The position numbers were made by a program, and so were the translations under genes. Below, one piece after another: positions 4,112-9,616 of a stretch of 9,616 nt of DNA (the first letter of the stretch is position 1; each line of letters opens with the position of its first letter). The notes under the pieces are model-generated. The model did no database searches and was not told the DNA's origin. It saw nothing but the letters and a program-made list of their open reading frames with translations. This stretch comes from Candidatus Hydrogenedentota bacterium (GTDB taxonomy: Bacteria > Hydrogenedentota > Hydrogenedentia > Hydrogenedentales > SLHB01): NCBI GenBank assembly GCA_035416745.1, contig DAOLNV010000136.1, positions 1 to 9,616 on the forward strand. Direction: 5' to 3'.

Positions 4112-5222
4112 GATGAGGAAAGACAGGGGTTACGCGCCCGATATCGCCATTCCGCCAGGCGAAACTCTGCTGGAGTCCATAAAAGCCCTGGGCATGTCGC
4201 AGACGGAGTTGGCCCAGCGTATGGGCCGCCCTTTGAAGACCATCAACGAGATAATCAAGGGGAAGACGGCGATTACGCCGCAGACCGCGATGGAGCTTGA
4301 GCGTGTGGTTGGGGCGCCTGCCCGTTTCTGGCTTCGGCTTGAGATGGATTACCAGGAGGCCTTGGCTCGATTGGATGAGCGGAAGGCGCTCGAGGAGGAC
4401 AAACCGCTGCTCAAACGGTTCCCTTATACGGAAATGGCTAAGAAAGGCTGGCTTGCATCCACACGCAGTTGGGAGGAGAAGATCCGGTTACTGCGCGCCT
4501 TCCTTGGCGTGGCCACGCTGGACACCCTTCCCAATGTGGAGGCGGTGGCCTATCGAAAGGCGCAGAAAGTCAAGGCCAGCCCCGAGGCATTGAGCGTTTG
4601 GCTCAGAAGAGGGGAACTTCTCGCCCAAGAGATGGATACAGCGCCCTTTTCCAAGGCGGGATTCCGCGAGGCGCTGAAGAAGATCCGGCGTCTTACACGC
4701 GGCCCCTTGAAAACGGCCATAGAAAAGACGGTGGAACTATGTGCGGCCAACGGTGTCGCGGTCGTCTTCGTACCGCACCTGCCGAACACCTACGTGAACG
4801 GCGCCGCCCGGTGGGTGAAAACGGACAAAGCGCTTATCCAGTTGAGCATCCGGTACCGTTTCGAGGACGTTTTCTGGTTCACGTTCTTCCATGAGAGCGG
4901 GCACATTCTGTTGCATGGTACGAAAGGTTTCTTTATTGATGTCGAGAAAGACGCGCGGTCGGAAGAAGAGAGACAGGCCGACGAGTTTGCACGGGACATG
5001 TTGATTCCCCAGGCAGATTTCCGTCGATTCACCAATTGCAGCCGGTTCGATGCCGCCAGTGTGAAAGCGCTCGCAAAAGAGGTCAAGGTCTGTGATGCGG
5101 TAGTAATAGGCCGATTGCAGCACGAACAGCAGGTTCCTTACAGAAGTGCGCTTAATGATCTCAAGCGCACGTTGGACTGGGAGAAGCATATTCCTGAAAT
5201 GCCGTTTTCGGACGCGAGCTGA
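4104..5222 (+). CDS. HigA-type antitoxin fused to an ImmA/IrrE-like zinc metallopeptidase domain
   Basis: Encodes 372 residues from the ATG at 4104, with GAGG (4094-4097) six bases upstream; the start overlaps the toxin's end by 8 bases. The N-terminal third is a HigA/XRE helix-turn-helix domain: IPPGETLLESIKALGMSQTELAQRMGRPLKTINEIIKGK, recognition region about residues 31-53. It should bind operator DNA and, with neighbouring residues, the toxin. The C-terminal half is an ImmA/IrrE (DUF955) domain with the zinc motif HESGH at residues 263-267 (His263, Glu264, His267) and a downstream EEERQADEFARDMLIP segment, where Glu289 is the likely third ligand. The end (VVIGRLQHEQQVPY...LNDLKRTLDW) also fits that family. 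ImmA/IrrE peptidases cleave repressors in response to stress signals, so the fusion may self-regulate, or cleave another repressor, and so free the toxin. This is inference. All residues for catalysis appear present. Confidence 0.92.
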   Translation: MAEMRKDRGYAPDIAIPPGETLLESIKALGMSQTELAQRMGRPLKTINEIIKGKTAITPQTAMELERVVGAPARFWLRLEMDYQEALARLDERKALEEDKPLLKRFPYTEMAKKGWLASTRSWEEKIRLLRAFLGVATLDTLPNVEAVAYRKAQKVKASPEALSVWLRRGELLAQEMDTAPFSKAGFREALKKIRRLTRGPLKTAIEKTVELCAANGVAVVFVPHLPNTYVNGAARWVKTDKALIQLSIRYRFEDVFWFTFFHESGHILLHGTKGFFIDVEKDARSEEERQADEFARDMLIPQADFRRFTNCSRFDAASVKALAKEVKVCDAVVIGRLQHEQQVPYRSALNDLKRTLDWEKHIPEMPFSDAS

Positions 5223-5255
5223 ACCGGTAAGCGTCTAGAGGAGTAGCAGGGGGCC

Positions 5256-8200
5256 ATGCCCGGCGTAACCGAATCGATTCTGGAAGAAGCCGTCCTGGAG
5301 TGGCTGGAGGGGCTGGGCTACGCGGTCGCTCACGGTCCTGACATTGCCCCGGGAGAGCGTGCCGCGGAGCGGCTGGACTACGCCGAAGTGCTGCTTGAAA
5401 AGCGCCTCCGTGCTGCCCTGGAGCGCCTCAATCCCGATTTGCCGTATGAAGCCATCGATGCGGCCGTCCGCAAGGTGACGCGCTTGCCCGCTCCGGCGCT
5501 GGTCGGCAACAACCACGCATTCCATCGCATGTTGGTGAACGGCGTCGATGTGGAATACCGGAACCCGGACGGCGGCGTGAGCTACGACAAGGCCCACCTG
5601 CTCGATTTTGCCGACGCGGACAACAACGACTGGCTGGCGGTCAACCAATTCACGGTCATCGAGGACAACCACCAGCGCCGGCCGGACATCGTGGTCTTCG
5701 TGAACGGGCTGCCCCTGGCCATCTTCGAGTTGAAAAATCCCGCCGACGAAAACGCCACGGTCTGGATGGCCTACAACCAGTTGCAGACCTACAAACACCA
5801 GATCCCTTCCCTGCTGGCCTATAACGCCACCCTGGTCATCTCGGACGGCACCCAGGCCCTCGTCGGCAGCCTGACGGCCCAGAAAGAGCGGTTCATGCCC
5901 TGGCGCACCATCGAAGGCGACACGTTGGCGCCGCCGGCCATCATGGAACTCGACGTGTTGGTAAAGGGCGTGTTCGAGAAGCGCCGGTTTCTCGACCTCG
6001 TGCGCCATTTCATGGTCTTCGAGGATCAGGGCGACGGGGAACTCATCAAGAAACAGGCGGGCTACCACCAGTTTCACGCGGTGAACACCGCCGTCGAGAC
6101 CACCGTCGAGGCCGCAAGTCCCAAGGGCGACAAGCGGTGCGGCGTGGTCTGGCACACACAAGGCTCGGGAAAGAGCCTGACCATGGCGTTCTACGCGGGC
6201 AAGGTCATCCTCCACCCGAAGATGGAGAATCCCACGCTGGTGGTGTTGACCGACCGGAACGACCTCGACGACCAGCTTTTCGGCACGTTCGCCCGCTGCC
6301 ACGAGCTCCTACGCCAGAAACCGGTACAAGCCAACGACCGGGAAGAATTGAAACGGTTGCTCCAGGTGGCGTCGGGCGGGGTAGTGTTCACGACCATCCA
6401 GAAGTTCTTCCCCGAAACGAAGGGGGAGGCGTACCCGTGCTTGTCCGAGCGGCGCAACATCGTGGTCATCGCCGATGAGGCCCACCGCAGCCAATACGAT
6501 TTCATCGACGGGTTCGCGCGCCACATGCGCGACGCGCTGCCGAACGCGTCGTTTATCGGGTTTACGGGTACGCCCATCGAATTGACCGACAAAAACACGC
6601 GGGCGGTGTTCGGCGATTATGTCAGCATTTACGACATCCTGCAGGCCGTCGAAGACAAGGCGACGGTGCCTATCTATTACGAGAGCCGCCTGGCGAAACT
6701 GGCCCTGGACGAGAACGAACGCCCGCACCTGGACGAGGATTTCGAGGAAGCCACCGAAGGCGAGGAACTGACCCAGAAAGAGAAGCTGAAGACCAAGTGG
6801 GCCGCGTTGGAAGCCTTGGTAGGCGCGGAGAAGCGCATCAACCTGATCGCCGAGGACCTGATCGAACATTTCGAAGAGCGTCAGGCCGCCATGGAAGGCA
6901 AGGCCATGGTGGTCTGCATGAGCCGCCGCATCTGTGTCGAGTTGTACGATGCCATCGTCCGTCTGCGGCCCCAGTGGCACGACGAGGACGATACCAAGGG
7001 CGCGATCAAGGTCGTCATGACCGGTTCCGCCACCGACCCGGTGGCGTGGCAGCAGCACATCCGCAACAAGAAGGGCAGGGAGGACATCGCCAACCGGTTC
7101 AAGAACCCCGACGACCCGTTCAAGATCGTGGTGGTGCGCGACATGTGGCTCACGGGCTTCGACGTGCCCTGCCTGCACACCATGTACCTCGACAAGCCCA
7201 TGCGGGGCCATACGCTCATGCAAGCCATCGCGCGGGTCAACCGCGTGTTCCGCGACAAGCCGGGCGGGCTGGTGGTCGACTACCTCGGCGTCGCGGCGGA
7301 GCTAAAACAGGCTCTGGCCAACTACGTCAATAGCGGCGGACGCGGCGAAACCGCCCTGAACAAGGAAGAGGCCGTCGCGCTCATGCTCGAACGGTACGAG
7401 ATGTGCTGCGACCTCTTCTACGGGTTCGATTATTCGGTGTGGAAGACCGGCACGTCCGGCGACCGTCTGGCCCTGTTGCCGCCCGCACAGGAACACATCC
7501 TGGAGCAGGACGAGGGCAAAGAACGGTTCATGACAGCCGTTACCGACCTGTCCAAAGCGTTCGCGCTGGCCGTGCCGCACGAAGAGACCACGCGCATCCG
7601 TGACGACGTGGCGTTCTTCCAGGCCGTGCGGGCCGGTCTGGCCAAGATTACCGGCGAAGGGGATGGACCGGGCAAGACAGCTGAGGACATTGAGCACGCC
7701 ATCCGGCAGATCATCTCGAACGCAGTGGCTTCCGATGAGGTTGTGGACATCTTCGCGGCAGCCGGGCTCAAGAATCCCGACATCTCAATTCTGTCGGACG
7801 AGTTCCTGGCGGAGGTGCGCGGCCTTCCCCAGCGCAACCTGGCCGTGGAACTGCTCCAGAAGCTCCTCAAAGGCGAACTGAAAGCACGGGCTAAGAAGAA
7901 CCTGGTGCTGTCGCGGTCATTCGCCGAGATGCTTGAGAAAACCCTTCGCGCGTACCAGAACAGGTCCGTCGAGGCCGCCAAGGTCATCGAGGAACTCATC
8001 AAACTCGCCAAGGAACTCCGCGCAGCCGACAAGCGTGGGGAGGACCTGGGGCTCACCGAGGATGAGGTCGCCTTCTACGATGCCCTCGAAGTCAACGACA
8101 GCGCCGTGAAAGTCCTGGGCGACGACACCCTTAAGACCATCGCCCACGAACTCGTTGAGGCCATCCGCCGCAGCGTCACCATCGACTGGACGGTCAAAGA

Positions 8201-8336
8201 GAGCGTGCGGGCAAAGCTACGCGCCTACATCCGCCGCATCCTCCGCAAGCACGGCTACCCGCCCGACAAGCAGAAGAAGGCCACCGAGACTGTCCTCGCC
8301 CAGGCCGAACTCCTCTGCGCCGATTGGGCCGCGTGA
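5256..8336 (+). CDS. hsdR: HsdR, type I restriction endonuclease and translocase subunit
   Basis: Encodes 1026 residues, full length for HsdR, starting at the ATG at 5256 (MPGVTESILEEAVLEWLEGLGY) behind purine-rich sequence (GAGGAG at 5238-5243, AGGGGG at 5248-5253). It cleaves unmethylated DNA after ATP-driven translocation, in complex with HsdM and HsdS. Nuclease domain: PD-(D/E)xK motif with Asp144 and Glu158-Leu-Lys160, followed by the QxxxY motif (Gln175-Tyr179) characteristic of type I subunits. Motor domains (SF2): Walker A GSGKS at 303-307 (Lys306), DEAH box at 407-410, FTGTP motif III shortly after, and motif VI QAIARVNR at 656-663. The helical C-terminus (about 850-1026) is the part that binds the methylase core. 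All catalytic residues are present and there are no frameshifts, so the enzyme should be active. It lies 33 bases after the antitoxin gene, separated from hsdS by about 2.4 kb of inserted genes. Confidence 0.97.
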   Translation: MPGVTESILEEAVLEWLEGLGYAVAHGPDIAPGERAAERLDYAEVLLEKRLRAALERLNPDLPYEAIDAAVRKVTRLPAPALVGNNHAFHRMLVNGVDVEYRNPDGGVSYDKAHLLDFADADNNDWLAVNQFTVIEDNHQRRPDIVVFVNGLPLAIFELKNPADENATVWMAYNQLQTYKHQIPSLLAYNATLVISDGTQALVGSLTAQKERFMPWRTIEGDTLAPPAIMELDVLVKGVFEKRRFLDLVRHFMVFEDQGDGELIKKQAGYHQFHAVNTAVETTVEAASPKGDKRCGVVWHTQGSGKSLTMAFYAGKVILHPKMENPTLVVLTDRNDLDDQLFGTFARCHELLRQKPVQANDREELKRLLQVASGGVVFTTIQKFFPETKGEAYPCLSERRNIVVIADEAHRSQYDFIDGFARHMRDALPNASFIGFTGTPIELTDKNTRAVFGDYVSIYDILQAVEDKATVPIYYESRLAKLALDENERPHLDEDFEEATEGEELTQKEKLKTKWAALEALVGAEKRINLIAEDLIEHFEERQAAMEGKAMVVCMSRRICVELYDAIVRLRPQWHDEDDTKGAIKVVMTGSATDPVAWQQHIRNKKGREDIANRFKNPDDPFKIVVVRDMWLTGFDVPCLHTMYLDKPMRGHTLMQAIARVNRVFRDKPGGLVVDYLGVAAELKQALANYVNSGGRGETALNKEEAVALMLERYEMCCDLFYGFDYSVWKTGTSGDRLALLPPAQEHILEQDEGKERFMTAVTDLSKAFALAVPHEETTRIRDDVAFFQAVRAGLAKITGEGDGPGKTAEDIEHAIRQIISNAVASDEVVDIFAAAGLKNPDISILSDEFLAEVRGLPQRNLAVELLQKLLKGELKARAKKNLVLSRSFAEMLEKTLRAYQNRSVEAAKVIEELIKLAKELRAADKRGEDLGLTEDEVAFYDALEVNDSAVKVLGDDTLKTIAHELVEAIRRSVTIDWTVKESVRAKLRAYIRRILRKHGYPPDKQKKATETVLAQAELLCADWAA

Positions 8337-8352
8337 CCGCCGCCGCCTTGCC

Positions 8353-8396
8353 ACGCGCATACATATAAGGCTGAAAAGTTATTCAGTAGGTGAACG
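8353..8396. repeat. Stem-loop direct repeat, copy A
   Basis: This copy contains CTGAA (8371-8375) pairing with TTCAG (8382-8386), preceded by an AT-rich stretch and followed by TAGGTGAACG. It aligns with copy B at 8445-8489, exactly 92 bases downstream up to the stem, with 25 of 34 positions identical and then a near-identical tail after one inserted G. Confidence 0.5.
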
Positions 8397-8444
8397 ATTG
8401 TGTTCTATTTTGTACTTGGACCGCGCGACTTTCGCCGTCTCGGT

Positions 8445-8489
8445 ACGCACGTGTATATATAGCTGAAATTTTCTTCAGGTAGGGGAACG
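8445..8489. repeat. Stem-loop direct repeat, copy B
   Basis: CTGAA (8463-8467) pairs with TTCAG (8474-8478), followed by GTAGGGGAACG. Compared with copy A most changes fall outside the stem, and both stem arms are identical between copies, which hints that the fold matters. The family is not recognised. Confidence 0.5.
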
Positions 8490-8497
8490 GGAGCAGA

Positions 8498-8647
8498 CTA
8501 AACGGGTCTGGACAGCAGAATACCGGGCCAGAGCGCTGCCCCCCTCGGAAGGATAACCGACACCAATTGGCAAAGCCCAAGCTTAGCGGGCCGTAGGCCG
8601 CGCCCTTCGGACGGATTCGAACTTATCACGAAGTACCTCTTGCACAT
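8498..8647 (-). CDS. Possible small protein, 49 residues (hypothetical)
   Basis: On the minus strand an ATG at 8647 follows a full AGGAGG (plus-strand 8657-8662) at an ideal 9-base distance and opens a frame MCKRYFVISSNPSEGRGLRPAKLG... ending at TAG 8498-8500. I recognise no family, signal peptide or membrane segment with confidence; the second half (VSVILPRGAALWPGILLSRPV) is moderately hydrophobic. It would lie about 100 bases downstream of the PKD-domain gene on the same strand. The case rests on the ribosome binding site alone, and the same frame is open further upstream, so this may be chance. Confidence 0.25.
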   Translation of the reverse strand: MCKRYFVISSNPSEGRGLRPAKLGLCQLVSVILPRGAALWPGILLSRPV

Positions 8648-8744
8648 GAAATGAAACCTCCTGTTATTCGCGCCAGTGACTTGGGTCGCTTCTCGGGCTA
8701 CTTCCAGGTTATGAACCGAAAGAAGCCCACGTACCGTTGTTACC

Positions 8745-9616
8745 TTATGGCGCCATGGCCCACACCTCGACCGCATACGTGAATCGAATGGTGTAGTGGA
8801 AGACGAGTTCAATGCGGATTGTCACGGATTGTCCCGGAAGCAGTTCCGTGATTCCGGCCTTGTCTTCCAGGTCATAGTAGAAGTCGCCGTTCTGCGTCGT
8901 GCCGCTCGCTTCCGGCATGTCCACACCGGCAGCGCTGATGACAAAGACGGCCTGCATGGGCGCCTCAATGGCATCAGCGGAGATGTTGGTAATGGTCAGA
9001 TCCGCCGCGCTGATCATCATCCGCTTGATCGGGTCCATCATGTACACGCTCTCGTTGGCGGTGCTCATGGAGACGCGGCCGGTCACATCCTGGAAGCTAA
9101 GTTCCTCCATGCAGGTGACCTCGACATTGTCCGCTGACGTGTCCTCGCCATCCGTCACTTCCAGCTGCAGCACGTAGCTTCCGACCACATCCGGAGTGAA
9201 CCAAGGAAGCGCCGTCGTCCGTCCGGAGATGTCGTCATTGGTCAGCCCGCTAAGAGCCGGCAAGGAGACAAAACTCCACATGAACGACAATGGCTGAGGC
9301 CCGCTATCCGGGTCATAACTGCCCGAGCCATCGAGATAGGCGGCTGCACCATACGCCACAGTCTGGTCTGCCCCGGCATCGGCAACCGGCGGCACGTTCT
9401 CCAGCTCCGTAACCGTGATAACGGCCACCGCGATGTCGGACTCAAACCCGTCCGATACGGTAAGCATCAGCTCGTACACCCCCGCCATATCCGGCATGAA
9501 GGACGCACTGCACTCGGTCCGGTCCACGATGTCGTTATCCGTCAACGTGCTCCCGGCCGCCACGCTGAAGAAGCTCCAGGCGTACGTGAGAGGCTCCGGA
9601 CCATTGTCCGGGTCGT
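8745..9616 (-). CDS. PKD-repeat domain protein, probably secreted or surface-exposed (5' end beyond the window)
   Basis: The minus-strand frame is open from the right edge to TAA at 8745-8747, about 290 residues, and starts mid-domain (DPDNGPEPLTYAWSF), so the gene continues outside the window. Two PKD-type beta-sandwich repeats are visible. The partial first one ends in a segment like GVYELMLTVSDGFESD...ITV. The second runs PPVADAGADQTVAYGAAAYLDGSGSYDPDSGPQPLSFMWSF...GSYVLQLEVTDGEDTSADNVEV, with the family's 'A.AG.D..V..G....L.GS.S.DPD' opening and aromatic 'Y.W/F.W' core. The last approximately 115 residues form another beta-rich domain (LTITNISADAIEAPMQAVFVIS...LLPGQSVTIRIELVF). PKD domains are usually extracellular adhesion or spacer modules. 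No sorting signal or membrane anchor is seen at the C-terminus. It converges on hsdR and appears unrelated to the restriction locus. Confidence 0.85.
   Translation of the reverse strand, partial: DPDNGPEPLTYAWSFFSVAAGSTLTDNDIVDRTECSASFMPDMAGVYELMLTVSDGFESDIAVAVITVTELENVPPVADAGADQTVAYGAAAYLDGSGSYDPDSGPQPLSFMWSFVSLPALSGLTNDDISGRTTALPWFTPDVVGSYVLQLEVTDGEDTSADNVEVTCMEELSFQDVTGRVSMSTANESVYMMDPIKRMMISAADLTITNISADAIEAPMQAVFVISAAGVDMPEASGTTQNGDFYYDLEDKAGITELLPGQSVTIRIELVFHYTIRFTYAVEVWAMAP

Larger units (their letters stand above)
8337..8744. other. Gap between hsdR and the convergent PKD-domain gene
   Basis: About 400 bases without a confident gene lie between two convergent genes. The first half holds two diverged stem-loop repeats (8353-8396 and 8445-8489). 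The second half holds a possible minus-strand 49-residue ORF with a strong ribosome binding site. No hairpin followed by a T-run is visible, so the terminators expected for the two converging genes cannot be pointed out. Confidence 0.6.

Noticed and set aside
5235..8147. Several long open frames on the strand opposite hsdR
   Set aside because: They mirror the high GC third-position bias of hsdR, read as His/Val/Gly/Asp-rich nonsense and match no family.
8337..8500. Rho-independent terminator after hsdR
   Set aside because: The hairpins here have only five-base stems and are not followed by a T-run.
8590..8605. GGCC-GTA-GGCC hairpin as a terminator for the PKD-domain gene
   Set aside because: The stem is only four clean pairs, with no T-run on either strand.
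8613..8622. tRNA T-arm-like GTTCGAATCC on the minus strand
   Set aside because: No acceptor stem, anticodon arm or D-arm can be fitted around it, so a tRNA or att site based on a tRNA end is not supported.

Overview
This window is a GC-rich stretch of bacterial chromosome. It is mostly a type I restriction-modification (hsd) locus on the + strand, interrupted by extra genes. The lineage cannot be fixed from 9.6 kb. GC-rich coding DNA, Shine-Dalgarno-led genes, a REP-type Y1 transposase and a large PKD-repeat surface-type protein suggest an environmental, probably Gram-negative bacterium. I cannot go further than that.

Layout, left to right on the + strand: the last 42 codons of hsdM (1-129); a complete class II Fic AMP-transferase gene overlapping it by 11 bases (119-1204); a 264-base gap with an array of TGTCC/GGACA half-sites forming three inverted repeats (1222-1349); hsdS with two target-recognition domains (1469-2833); a REP-associated Y1 transposase (RAYT) overlapping hsdS by 11 bases (2823-3626), with five REP-like hairpins carried in frame inside its own reading frame; a short spacer with a 15-codon relic resembling an HsdR N-terminus (3623-3670) and a probable toxin-antitoxin operator; a RelE/HigB-type toxin (3779-4111); a HigA-type antitoxin fused to an ImmA/IrrE-like zinc peptidase domain (4104-5222); and a full-length hsdR (5256-8336). 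About 400 bases with no confident gene follow, holding two diverged copies of a small stem-loop repeat and one weak small ORF. The right edge is a minus-strand PKD-domain protein, cut by the window end (8745-9616).

How the parts fit: HsdM, HsdS and HsdR would form a complete methylating and cleaving type I complex. Both TRDs of hsdS look less GC-rich than the framework segments around them, as expected if recognition domains have been swapped. The Fic enzyme, the RAYT and the toxin/antitoxin-peptidase pair sit between the core subunits in the same orientation with tight or overlapping junctions. The locus therefore reads as a compact defence and stress island rather than a plain hsd operon. 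The HsdR-like relic between the RAYT and the toxin suggests that the HsdS-HsdR junction was rebuilt when the toxin-antitoxin module, or a different hsdR allele, arrived.

The most notable structure is the RAYT gene. Its inserted segment starts with CGTAGGGGC and ends with the exact inverse GCCCCTACG, and it contains one forward and four reversed hairpins, each with a GTAG foot. These look like the transposase's own REP substrates, which have spread inside its gene while keeping the frame open.
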